NCBI GenBank assembly: GCA_946641515.1 | Contig: CAMPBT010000006.1 | Location: forward strand, 1-64,000 | Reading direction: 5' to 3' | DNA: 64,000 bases | Source of the DNA: UBA3210 sp002363635 | GTDB lineage: Bacteria > Bacillota_I > Bacilli_A > RFN20 > CAG-449 | In this document: positions 17,129 to 24,731 of the stretch, in pieces | Layout: each line of letters begins with the position of its first letter | How positions within the stretch are numbered: the first letter of the stretch is position 1 | The notes under the pieces: generated by a model | Seen by the model: only the letters and a program-made list of their open reading frames with translations | Told to the model about the DNA's origin: nothing | Database searches by the model: none | Made by a program: the position numbers and the translations under genes

Positions 17129-17418
17129 AGATACCCCCATTAAAGTAGATTTAAACATAATTACATAAAAACTACAAATAAAGGTAATACTATAATCATT
17201 GATTTTAAATGTAGGTTTTTCGACATTATTAGAATAACATTCTTCTATTCTACTTATACATGTTACAAATTGTTCAATTAAATTGAAATGTAATTATATC
17301 ATATATGAACGTATATGCGAATGTATATATTTTCGTTTTTTTTGGTAGAATTCTACCTTTTTGTCGTTTTTTTAAAACTGAAGTTCAACGTATTTTTTTT
17401 ACGTTGCAACGCAAATAT
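17129..17418. promoter_or_regulatory. Palindrome-rich intergenic region upstream of the C39-like gene
   Basis: This 346-bp gap (to 17474) has no gene. It holds TTCAATT-A-AATTGAA (17273-17287), the perfect GGTAGAATTCTACC (17344-17357), CAACGTA/TACGTTG around a T-tract (17386-17406) and CGTTGCAACG (17402-17411). A minus-strand TATAAT at 17298-17293 is a candidate -10 for the C39-like gene, without a clear -35. Confidence 0.5.
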
Positions 17419-17453
17419 AAAAAAGATTGCCTAGATAATAATACTAAGCAATC
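17419..17453 (-). terminator. Terminator of metG-rlmCD
   Basis: On the minus strand a GATTGC..GCAATC stem (17425-17430 with 17448-17453), with a further TAG/CTA pairing, is followed by TTTTTT. It lies 20 bp after the rlmCD stop. Confidence 0.75.
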
Positions 17454-17474
17454 ATAATTTTTTTGATCTGTTTT

Positions 17475-18833
17475 CTATTTTTTTACAAGCGAACATACTG
17501 TTTCAACATGGAATGTATTAGGGAACATATCCACTGGAGTAACAGATTCGATTTTATAATAAGGTGAGAGATATTTTAAGTCTCTTGCTAAAGTAGCAGG
17601 ATCGCAAGATACATAAACTACTATCTTAACATTAGCGTTAATTAATGTTTGTAAGAATTTTTCATCAGAGCCTTTTCTTGGAGGATCCATAATAACTACA
17701 TCAAAATTAATGCCGTTATTAAACTGAGTCATAATAAACTCACCTGCATCACCTTCAAAGAACTTAGCGTTTTCGATTTTATTAGCTTTAGCGTTATTTA
17801 CAGCGTCTTTAACAGCTTCAGGGACTATTTCTACCCCAATAACTTCTTTAGCTTTCTTAGAAGCGACTAAGCCAATTGTACCTACTCCGCAATAAGCATC
17901 AAGAACTCTTTCCTTACCAGATAATCCTGCACAATCAATAGCAAGAGAATAGAGTTTTTCAACTTGGATAGGATTAACTTGATAGAAAGACTTTGCAGAG
18001 ATTTTAAAGCTAACACCCAAAATGGTATCAACAATAAATCCTTTGCCATATAGGACTCTTTCTTTATCGCCTAAGATAACATTAGTATCTCTAGTATTAA
18101 CATTTTGAACTACTGTAGTAATCTTTGGTTCTCTTTTAACTAATTCTTTAACGAAATTATTCTTACCTTTAAATTCATCAACATTAGTAACAAGGACAAC
18201 CATAATGCCATCATAATGATAAGCAGTTCTAATTAATACATGTCTAAAGATTCCTTTTCTTTTATCTTCATCATAAGGTAAATAATGGAATTCTTCGATT
18301 AATGATCTAATTGTTTTTAAGATTCTATCAGCATCATCATTTTCAATATAACACTGTTCAAGAGGAATAATTTCGTGGGACTTTTCTCGATAAAACCCTG
18401 AAATAACATGCTTCTTTTTATCAAGTCCTAAAGGCATTTGAATCTTATTTCTATAGAAGTAAGGTTCATCCATACCTACTGTGTCATTTACTTCGACATC
18501 TTTAATTCCGCCAATACGAGTTAAGCAATCATATACTTTATCATGCTTATATCTCTTTTGTGCTTCATATGAAATATGTTGTAAAGAACATCCTCCACAA
18601 GAAGAAAAGACAGGGCAAATTGGTTTTACTCTGTCTTTACTTTTAGTAATCAATTCTTTTACATAACCATGGAATTGATTTGAAGTTCTATAAGTAATGA
18701 CAATGCGAGCTTTCTCGCCTGGTAAGAGATTTGGAATCCATCCAATTTGGCCATCATACTTTACAAGACCTTTTCCGTCAAAAGAAAGATCTAAGCATTC
18801 GCCTTCAAATTCAATTTCCTGGAACTTTTTCAT
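17475..18833 (-). CDS. rlmCD: 23S rRNA (uracil-5-)-methyltransferase, RlmCD type
   Basis: A 452-residue SAM-dependent RNA m5U methyltransferase. The N-terminal TRAM domain (1-60) is followed by the Fe-S cluster motif CPVFSSCGGCSLQH (about 74-87). The SAM site is VLDAYCGVGTIGL near 313. The catalytic end has DPPRKG near 384 and VYVSCDPATLARD near 404, where Cys is the nucleophile. In Bacillota this enzyme modifies U747 and U1939; TrmFO does the tRNA position. Its ATG overlaps the metG stop by one base (TAATG), so the pair is translationally coupled. Confidence 0.9.
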   Translation of the reverse strand: MKKFQEIEFEGECLDLSFDGKGLVKYDGQIGWIPNLLPGEKARIVITYRTSNQFHGYVKELITKSKDRVKPICPVFSSCGGCSLQHISYEAQKRYKHDKVYDCLTRIGGIKDVEVNDTVGMDEPYFYRNKIQMPLGLDKKKHVISGFYREKSHEIIPLEQCYIENDDADRILKTIRSLIEEFHYLPYDEDKRKGIFRHVLIRTAYHYDGIMVVLVTNVDEFKGKNNFVKELVKREPKITTVVQNVNTRDTNVILGDKERVLYGKGFIVDTILGVSFKISAKSFYQVNPIQVEKLYSLAIDCAGLSGKERVLDAYCGVGTIGLVASKKAKEVIGVEIVPEAVKDAVNNAKANKIENAKFFEGDAGEFIMTQFNNGINFDVVIMDPPRKGSDEKFLQTLINANVKIVVYVSCDPATLARDLKYLSPYYKIESVTPVDMFPNTFHVETVCSLVKK

Positions 18834-20425
18834 TAGTTATTTCCACCCATTAAATTCTTGATGTATGTAACTTCATCTTCTGCTTTTAATCTTGGGAAGA
18901 GGTTATCACCTTTAGTAACTGTCTGTCCACCTAATGCATCAAAAGCATTAATTGAATCCCATTTTGTTAATTCTTCTTTTAAGCCTAATTGTTTGAATAA
19001 TTCTTTAGTTGAAGATAATAAAACAGGTGAAAGCATAATAGCAGATTGTCTTAAAGCATTTGCTAAATGATTCATAACTGAACCAAGTTCATCTTTTTTA
19101 GATTCATCTTTTGCAAGTTCCCAAGGTTTTGTTTCTTCAATGTATTTATTTGCTCTACCGATATAATCGAAGACTTCTTTATAAGCTTCAGTTACCTTTA
19201 AATCTTCCATATCAGCTTGATACATTTCAATAGAATGTCTACCTTGTGCTTCAAGTTCGTGATCAAATGAAGTTAATTCACCTTTATAAGAAGGAATAAC
19301 TCCATCGAAATATTTAATAATCATAGAAACTGTTCTTGATAATAAGTTACCAAATGAGTTTGCAAGATCCATATTGATTCTTTCAACGAATTGTTCTGGA
19401 GTAAATTGGCCATCATTACCAAAGTTAACTTCAGAAACCATATAATATCTAACTGCATCAAGACCATATTTTTCAATTAATGGTCCAGGAGCAACAACAT
19501 TGCCCTTTGATTTAGACATCTTTCCGTCTTTCATCATTAATAAACCATGAACAAATACTCTATCAGGAAGTCTCATACCAAGTGCCATTAAGAAAATTGG
19601 CCAGTAAATAGTATGGAATCTAGTGATATCCGCACCGACTAAGTGAACAATCTTATCACCGTTTTCCCAATATTTCTTATATTTAGAATCATCTTCACTT
19701 AAGAAACCTAATGCTGTTACATAATTAAATAAAGCATCTAACCAAACATAAACAACATGCTTAGGATTTTCATTAACTGGGATACCCCATGAGAATGATG
19801 TTCTAGATACACATAAATCTTCAAGACCTGGTTTAATGAACTGATTAATCATTTCATTCTTTCTTGATTCAGGAGTAATGAATTGTGCATTCTTTTCATA
19901 GAATTCTAATAATCTATTTGAATACTTGCTCATTTTAAAGAAATAAGCTTCTTCTTTTGCTTCGTGAACTGGTCTACCGCAGTCAGGACAAAGTCTATCT
20001 TCACCGACTTGAGTATCTGTCCAGAATGATTCACATGGAGTACAGTACCAACCTTTGTATTCACCTAAATAAATATCACCTTGTTCAACAAATTTAGTAA
20101 AAATCTTTTGGATAACTGACCAGTGTCTTTCTTGAGTTGTACGGATAAAATCATCATTTGAAACATCTAATGATTTCCATAAATCCTGAATACCTGAAAC
20201 AATTTCATCAACAAATTGTTGAGGTGTCTTGCCTGCTGCTTCAGCGTTCTTTTGAATTTTTTCGCCGTGTTCATCAGCACCTGTTAAAAAATATGTATCA
20301 TTACCAATTAATCTATTGTATCTAGCAATTGTATCTGCAAGAGTTGTGCAGTATGCATGTCCAATATGTAATTTTGCACTTGGATAATAGATAGGTGTAG
20401 TAATGTAAAATGTTTTCTTTGCCAT
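18833..20425 (-). CDS. metG: Methionyl-tRNA synthetase
   Basis: A 530-residue class I synthetase. The HIGH motif reads KLHIGHAY near 20, a CTPC..CPDC zinc knuckle lies near 128-148, and KMSKSKGN is near 299. It lacks the C-terminal tRNA-binding (EMAP-like) domain of the longer Bacillus MetRS. AAGGAGG precedes the ATG. It is the first gene of a two-gene unit with rlmCD. Confidence 0.95.
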   Translation of the reverse strand: MAKKTFYITTPIYYPSAKLHIGHAYCTTLADTIARYNRLIGNDTYFLTGADEHGEKIQKNAEAAGKTPQQFVDEIVSGIQDLWKSLDVSNDDFIRTTQERHWSVIQKIFTKFVEQGDIYLGEYKGWYCTPCESFWTDTQVGEDRLCPDCGRPVHEAKEEAYFFKMSKYSNRLLEFYEKNAQFITPESRKNEMINQFIKPGLEDLCVSRTSFSWGIPVNENPKHVVYVWLDALFNYVTALGFLSEDDSKYKKYWENGDKIVHLVGADITRFHTIYWPIFLMALGMRLPDRVFVHGLLMMKDGKMSKSKGNVVAPGPLIEKYGLDAVRYYMVSEVNFGNDGQFTPEQFVERINMDLANSFGNLLSRTVSMIIKYFDGVIPSYKGELTSFDHELEAQGRHSIEMYQADMEDLKVTEAYKEVFDYIGRANKYIEETKPWELAKDESKKDELGSVMNHLANALRQSAIMLSPVLLSSTKELFKQLGLKEELTKWDSINAFDALGGQTVTKGDNLFPRLKAEDEVTYIKNLMGGNN

Positions 20426-20454
20426 AATTAGCCTCCTTTTGCCTTTAAATAAAA

Positions 20455-20483
20455 TAAAACCGCCACATCAAGTGACGGTTTGT
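20455..20483 (-). terminator. Terminator of rpmE
   Basis: On the minus strand AAACCGTCAC/GTGGCGGTTT with a 5-nt loop and one mismatch is followed by TTTTATTTTATTT. It lies between the rpmE stop and the metG start. Confidence 0.75.
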
Positions 20484-20487
20484 CTTA

Positions 20488-20691
20488 TTATTTAATACCG
20501 TATTTCTTATTGAAACGATCGATACGACCATCTGCTTGAGTAAATCTTTGTTTACCTGTATAGAATGGGTGGCAGTTTGAACATGTATCAACACGAATTT
20601 CTTTAACTGTTGAACCAGTTACGAATGTGTTTCCACAAGTAACACAAGTTACTTTTGTTCTGAAATACTGTGGGTGTAAATTCTCTTTCAT
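20488..20691 (-). CDS. rpmE: 50S ribosomal protein L31 (zinc-binding form)
   Basis: A 67-residue L31. Two pairs, CVTC and CSNC, form the zinc site of the type A (C+) form, and HPFYTGKQRF is the family signature. GGAAGGAG lies upstream of the ATG. It is transcribed alone from the promoter at 20746-20774. Confidence 0.95.
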   Translation of the reverse strand: MKENLHPQYFRTKVTCVTCGNTFVTGSTVKEIRVDTCSNCHPFYTGKQRFTQADGRIDRFNKKYGIK

Positions 20692-20745
20692 TGTAAGCTT
20701 CTCCTTCCGCCTTAAGTCTCATACGAACTTAAAGTAAGCGTAGTT

Positions 20746-20774
20746 ATAATAACAAAAGTTATTAGGACTTACAA
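20746..20774 (-). promoter_or_regulatory. rpmE promoter
   Basis: On the minus strand TTGTAA (20774-20769), a 17-nt spacer, and TATTAT (20751-20746). The leader of about 50 nt contains a CTTTAAGT/ACTTAAGG stem just before the ribosome-binding site, which could bear on L31 control. Confidence 0.65.
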
Positions 20775-20831
20775 GTAATTTTTTTGATTTTTTTCTCTCC
20801 GTTACATTTATTTTACAAAATATATAATATT

Positions 20832-21713
20832 TTAACGATTAATAAGTCTCATAATTTCTACTTCCATATTGTATTTAGAAATTAAAGATTCAGGTTCTAC
20901 AATTTTAACTTTAGTTCTTAAAGATAAAACTTTAGATAAAATATCATCTTCATTAAAATACTCTACCGTGAATAAATTATCTTTCAATTCACCCTTTTCA
21001 TCAAAGACTGATTTAATGTTTTCAATTGGGTTAATAATTTCTAAAACTAATTTAGATTTTTTGCTAGTTTTCCCCGAACCATAGGAATTAATTGTATTTT
21101 CAAGTTCAGTATTTTTTATTTCTTTATCGTATTCAAAAGATGACTTAGCAATCATAACGTTATCAATATCATTAATTGGATAAGAATCAAAAGTTCCGTC
21201 TCTTTTACCTCTTAAGAAATATTCACCATGTTGGAAATAAACAAAATAAGGTTCTACATCATTAAGATCATAAGTAAATTTTAATTGGTAAGAGAAAGAT
21301 ATCTTCTTATTATTCTCTATTGCTTTAAATATTTTAATTAATTTAAATATATTATCTCCTGCAATAGTAGAAATGCCATATAGATATTCATTTCTGATGT
21401 TAAAAGATAACTCAATAGTCTTTTTAATAGATTCAGATGATTCTTTATATTCGTTCATAGTTGCAAGAATCATAGCGTTATCTCCATATGGAAGAATATT
21501 TGGTAATTTTTCTTTAAGAGTATATCCACCATTTAATCCAGTTTTAGATTCAATTTGAAAAACTGTTCCAAGATCATCTAAATATCTTCTAATTTGTCTC
21601 TTATCAAGGTTTAATTCGCAAAAATAATTAAAATCTTCTAATTTAACATATCCATCATTATATTTTTTATCTAAGTACATTAATGTACGTAATTCTTTTT
21701 CACTTGCTCCCAT
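20832..21713 (-). CDS. WYL-domain transcriptional regulator
   Basis: A 293-residue regulator. The N-terminal winged helix (ELRTLMYLDKKY to QIRRYLDDLG, about 4-55) is DeoR/YafY-like. A WYL-type domain follows (about 150-225): ENNKKISFSYQL, then EPYFVYFQHGEYFLRGK. A C-terminal ~80-residue domain ends the protein. WYL regulators sense small ligands or nucleic acid and often sit in stress or defence settings; the only close neighbour here is the mini-FtsK gene, which ends upstream at a terminator. The start is ATG 21713 with GGAGAT upstream. Confidence 0.75.
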   Translation of the reverse strand: MGASEKELRTLMYLDKKYNDGYVKLEDFNYFCELNLDKRQIRRYLDDLGTVFQIESKTGLNGGYTLKEKLPNILPYGDNAMILATMNEYKESSESIKKTIELSFNIRNEYLYGISTIAGDNIFKLIKIFKAIENNKKISFSYQLKFTYDLNDVEPYFVYFQHGEYFLRGKRDGTFDSYPINDIDNVMIAKSSFEYDKEIKNTELENTINSYGSGKTSKKSKLVLEIINPIENIKSVFDEKGELKDNLFTVEYFNEDDILSKVLSLRTKVKIVEPESLISKYNMEVEIMRLINR

Positions 21714-21761
21714 AAATATCTCCAATCATTTTGTGGAATTTATTGTCCATATTAGATTATA

Positions 21762-21793
21762 CAAAAAGAAAAAGAGTAATTAAACAATTACTC
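21762..21793 (-). terminator. Terminator of the mini-FtsK gene
   Basis: On the minus strand GAGTAATT/AATTACTC (21774-21781, 21786-21793) with a 4-nt loop is followed by TTTTTCTTTTT. It directly follows the stop at 21795. Confidence 0.85.
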
Positions 21794-21794
21794 A

Positions 21795-22346
21795 TTAATC
21801 TATAAAAATTTTTATTGGCTTAGTTTTACCTTGAACTAAAAGAGCTTCTTTTTTACTTTCAAGTTCTTCGCATCCTGCCCATCCAATCGCTTTTTCTGAT
21901 TTAGAAGCAGAAGATAACGTGAAACCTATCTTAGTTTTAAATAAATCTTTAATATCTTCATCAATTAATTCAGGGTTAGTTTCTGTAACCACAACATTAA
22001 CGGTATTATCTTTTAAGATTTTAATAAATGCTTCCTTTGCGTCTTGATCAATTAATACTTTAGATAAATCATCGATTATAAAGAAAGAACCTTCAGGAAA
22101 ACGTAATCTAGGAATCAAATCACTGTCTTCGATAACTAAGCACTTCTCACGATATTTTCTATAATCAATCCATTTGGAATCAAATAGAGCCATCTGTTTC
22201 CCTACATATAAAAGAGGTTCAATAATATTGTTAATGACAAAATGAGATTTGCCAGAAGCAATATCTCCTACAACAAACATTTTGATTATTTCACTATTAA
22301 TGATAGCCTTGCTACCATCAGTTTTTCTTCCTAATTTAATTTCCAT
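21795..22346 (-). CDS. Stand-alone mini-FtsK/SpoIIIE-like ATPase
   Basis: A 183-residue P-loop protein that resembles only the motor core of FtsK/SpoIIIE. It begins LGRKTDGSKAII (FtsK: LGxDxxGxPV), then MFVVGDIASGKSHFVINNII with Walker A at 27-34. Walker B is FFIIDD near 88-92. NVVVTETNPELID and KIGFTLSSASKSEKAIGWAG match the positions of FtsK's sensor and SSxxDSRTILDxxGAE segments. There are no membrane helices, no linker and no DNA-reading gamma domain, so it is under a third of a normal FtsK motor. Function unknown. The start is ATG 22346 behind CGGGGGAT; longer in-frame starts lack such a site. Confidence 0.65.
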   Translation of the reverse strand: MEIKLGRKTDGSKAIINSEIIKMFVVGDIASGKSHFVINNIIEPLLYVGKQMALFDSKWIDYRKYREKCLVIEDSDLIPRLRFPEGSFFIIDDLSKVLIDQDAKEAFIKILKDNTVNVVVTETNPELIDEDIKDLFKTKIGFTLSSASKSEKAIGWAGCEELESKKEALLVQGKTKPIKIFID

Positions 22347-22425
22347 ATATCCCCCGTTAATATTGATTAAATTATATATCAATACGTAAAAGTAAGCAAT
22401 TTTGTATATTTTCAAGCTGATAAAA

Positions 22426-22448
22426 GTTAAGTTTTCTCGAGAAAAGTC
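22426..22448. repeat. Short TTTTCTCGAGAAAA hairpin (small repeat family)
   Basis: A 14-bp perfect palindrome (22432-22445) lies between the tadA stop and the mini-FtsK start. Similar AAGTTTTTTCG(A/T) hairpins occur at 59388-59407 and 62088-62105. It may be a weak terminator of tadA. Confidence 0.5.
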
Positions 22449-22453
22449 CACTT

Positions 22454-22942
22454 TTATTTATTTTTTGTAATGCGTTTATTTTTAAAATAATCTTTTAAAA
22501 TCGCAGCACATTCTTCTTTTAAAATACCACCTTCAGTACGCGGATAGAATCTTAAACCTTCAGTTTTATATAACTTCATTAAAGATTCAATCGCGCCTTC
22601 TTTGATATTTGTAGTACCATATACGACTCTTTCAATATGACTTTGGTATAAAGCCGCGGCACACATTGGACAAGGCTCAACAGTAATATAAATAGAAGAA
22701 TTAACTAACTGCCAATCTTTAAGCTTTTTAGAAGCTTTCTTTAGAGCATTAATTTCAGCATGAGAAATAACTAAATGGTCTTTTTCTCGAGTATTATGTC
22801 CACGAGAAATAATCTTCCCATCTTTAACAATGACTGCACCAATAGGAACTTCATCTTCTACGTAAGCTTTTTGAGCTTCTTTTAAAGCTGCTCTCATAAA
22901 CTTCTCATCAATTTTAATTTGTTCTAATTCTACATCTTTCAT
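22454..22942 (-). CDS. tadA: tRNA(adenine-34) deaminase
   Basis: A 162-residue zinc deaminase that makes inosine at the wobble position of tRNA-Arg(ACG). HAEINALKKA carries the zinc His and catalytic Glu, and PCPMCAAALYQS the two zinc Cys. The family start pattern (FMRAALKEAQKAY) begins about residue 15. ATG 22942 lies only 7 nt after the T-run of the SRP RNA gene and has no clear ribosome-binding site of its own. In Bacillus subtilis tadA and the SRP RNA gene are also neighbours. Confidence 0.9.
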   Translation of the reverse strand: MKDVELEQIKIDEKFMRAALKEAQKAYVEDEVPIGAVIVKDGKIISRGHNTREKDHLVISHAEINALKKASKKLKDWQLVNSSIYITVEPCPMCAAALYQSHIERVVYGTTNIKEGAIESLMKLYKTEGLRFYPRTEGGILKEECAAILKDYFKNKRITKNK

Positions 22943-22949
22943 AAGTATC

Positions 22950-23034
22950 AAAAAACCACCGCACACACAAACTGGACTTAAGGCTGCTACCTTCCGATCC
23001 TGACCTGGTTCATCTGCTTATGTCGCGATGGCAT
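22950..23034 (-). ncRNA. ffs: Signal recognition particle RNA (small bacterial type)
   Basis: The minus strand contains the helix-8 signature GGTCAGG-AT-CGGAAGGTAGCAGCC (22984-23007 region). The flanks pair: GCCATCGC at the 5' end with GCGGTGG at the 3' end, followed by TTTTTT. The length of about 80 nt fits the 4.5S-like form without an Alu domain. It would scaffold Ffh for co-translational targeting. It has its own promoter and lies between serS and tadA. Confidence 0.9.
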
Positions 23035-23038
23035 AAGT

Positions 23039-23068
23039 ATTATATCATTAAAAAAATAAAAATGTCCA
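23039..23068 (-). promoter_or_regulatory. SRP RNA promoter
   Basis: On the minus strand TGGACA (23068-23063), an 18-nt spacer, and TATAAT (23044-23039). The predicted start is at or near the 5' end of the folded RNA. Confidence 0.8.
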
Positions 23069-23110
23069 GTTTTCACGGAATAATCCAAGATTAATAGATA
23101 ATTTTGTATT

Positions 23111-23126
23111 TATTTCACGTGAAACT
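23111..23126. other. parS-like ParB/Spo0J binding site
   Basis: TATTTCACGTGAAACT matches the Bacillus parS consensus TGTTNCACGTGAAACA at all but two outer positions, with a perfect TTTCACGTGAAA core (23113-23124). It is intergenic, after the serS terminator and about 11 kb from oriC. Confidence 0.75.
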
Positions 23127-23152
23127 TAAAAGGATAACCTTTAGGTTATCCT
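23127..23152 (-). terminator. Terminator of serS
   Basis: A perfect AGGATAACC/GGTTATCCT stem (23131-23139, 23144-23152) with a 4-nt loop has a short TTTT run on the minus strand. It lies just after the serS stop. Confidence 0.7.
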
Positions 23153-23159
23153 ATAATAT

Positions 23160-24446
23160 TTATTTCTTTGGTTTTAAAACTTTTGTTCCACCCATGTATG
23201 GCCATAAGACTTCTGGAACATCAACTGAGCCATCTTCGTGAAGGAAGTTTTCAAGGATAGCAATAAGCATTCTTGGAGGAGCAACAACAGTGTTGTTTAA
23301 TGTATGAGCAAAGTAGTTACCCTTTTCGCCTTTAATTCTAATGCCAAGTCTTCTTGCTTGAGCATCACCTAAATTTGAACATGAACCAACTTCGAAATAT
23401 TTCTTTTGTCTTGGAGACCAAGCTTCAACATCAATTGACTTAACTTTTAAGTCTGCTAAGTCGCCTGAGCAACATTCAAGTGTTCTAACAGGAATTCCCA
23501 TAGAGACAAATAATTCAACTGTATATGACCATAATTTATCAAACCATGCCTTTGAATCTTCTGGTTCACAAACAACAATCATTTCTTGTTTTTCAAATTG
23601 GTGAATTCTGTAGATACCTCTTTCTTCAATACCATGAGCACCTTTTTCTTTTCTGAAGCAAGGTGAATATGAAGTTAATGTTTGAGGTAATGATGCTTTA
23701 TCGTTGATTGTATCGATAAATCTACCAATCATAGAGTGTTCTGAAGTACCGATTAAGTATAAATCTTCTCCTTCAATCTTATACATCATCTGATCCATTT
23801 CATCAAATGACATAACACCAGTAACAACTGATGATCTAATCATGAATGGTGGAATGCAATATGTAAATCCTTTATTAATCATGAAATCTCTAGCATAAGC
23901 GATAACTGCTTCATGTAATCTAGCAACGTCGCCGAGTAAGTAGTAAAAACCATTACCTGCAACTTTACCAGCTGCTTCAAAATCAACACCGCCGAGTTTC
24001 TTTAAGATATCGACGTGATAAGGAATTTCAAAATTAGGAACCTTTGGTTCAAGGAATCTCTTAATTTCAACGTTTTCGGAATCATCTTTACCAATAGGAA
24101 CTGATGGATCAATGATATTTGGAATAACCATCATTCTCTTTTTAATTTCAGCATCGAGTTCAGCTTCTTCTTTTTCAATGTTTTCAAGTTGAGCATTGAT
24201 TTCAACTACTCTTGCCTTGATTGCATTAGCTTCATCAATTTTCTTTTCTCTCATGAGTAAGCCAATTTTCTTTGATGAATCATTTCTTTCTGCTCTGAGG
24301 TTGCCACCTTCGAGTTTAAGTTTTCTTGTCTTTTCATCCATTTCAATTACTTCATCAACAAGAGGAAGTTTTTGATCTTGGAATTTGTTTTTGATGTTTT
24401 GTTTAACAACATCAGGATTTTCTCTTAAAAATTTAATGTCTAACAT
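23160..24446 (-). CDS. serS: Seryl-tRNA synthetase
   Basis: A 428-residue class II synthetase of normal length. The N-terminal coiled-coil arm (about 25-105) is followed by the catalytic core with GTSEHSMIGRF near 230, the motif 2 pattern CFRKEKGAHGIEERGIYRIHQF near 265-286, and motif 3 NTVVAPPRMLIAILEN near 385. The start is ATG 24446 (MLDIKFLRENPDVV, the usual SerRS opening) with AAAGGAAA upstream. Transcription is controlled by the T-box leader. Confidence 0.95.
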   Translation of the reverse strand: MLDIKFLRENPDVVKQNIKNKFQDQKLPLVDEVIEMDEKTRKLKLEGGNLRAERNDSSKKIGLLMREKKIDEANAIKARVVEINAQLENIEKEEAELDAEIKKRMMVIPNIIDPSVPIGKDDSENVEIKRFLEPKVPNFEIPYHVDILKKLGGVDFEAAGKVAGNGFYYLLGDVARLHEAVIAYARDFMINKGFTYCIPPFMIRSSVVTGVMSFDEMDQMMYKIEGEDLYLIGTSEHSMIGRFIDTINDKASLPQTLTSYSPCFRKEKGAHGIEERGIYRIHQFEKQEMIVVCEPEDSKAWFDKLWSYTVELFVSMGIPVRTLECCSGDLADLKVKSIDVEAWSPRQKKYFEVGSCSNLGDAQARRLGIRIKGEKGNYFAHTLNNTVVAPPRMLIAILENFLHEDGSVDVPEVLWPYMGGTKVLKPKK

Positions 24447-24459
24447 ATATTTCCTTTCT

Positions 24460-24668
24460 AAACAAAATAAAACGCTCCCTGGAAAAGAAAAATATTTTTC
24501 TTTTTCCAAGGGGCGATATATTTAACCGTGTTGCCACCCTAATTGCAGTATAGACTGCCACTTAATTACAAAGCATAACGGACCTTACCGGGAGAATTGC
24601 CTCCATCCTCTAGGGCGGATCTTCATAAATTATTAATGCCTTTTTCACCAACCAAGACTCTCTAAGAA
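24460..24668 (-). promoter_or_regulatory. T-box leader of serS
   Basis: On the minus strand the leader opens AGAGAGTCTTGG (stem I start, near 24665). It has the conserved T-box sequence AGGGTGGCAACACGG (24540-24526) and ends in a long hairpin (24473-24515) followed by a T-rich run at 24472-24460. ATTCTCCCG in stem I offers a serine UCU or UCC specifier codon. Uncharged tRNA-Ser would favour the antiterminator. A candidate promoter (TTGTAA, 18 nt, TAGAAT) overlaps the end of the gene upstream. Confidence 0.9.
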
Positions 24669-24731
24669 TAACAATTTATTACTTTTCCCTTTCATAGGAA
24701 CAAATATATTCTAATATTTTGAATAAATAAA

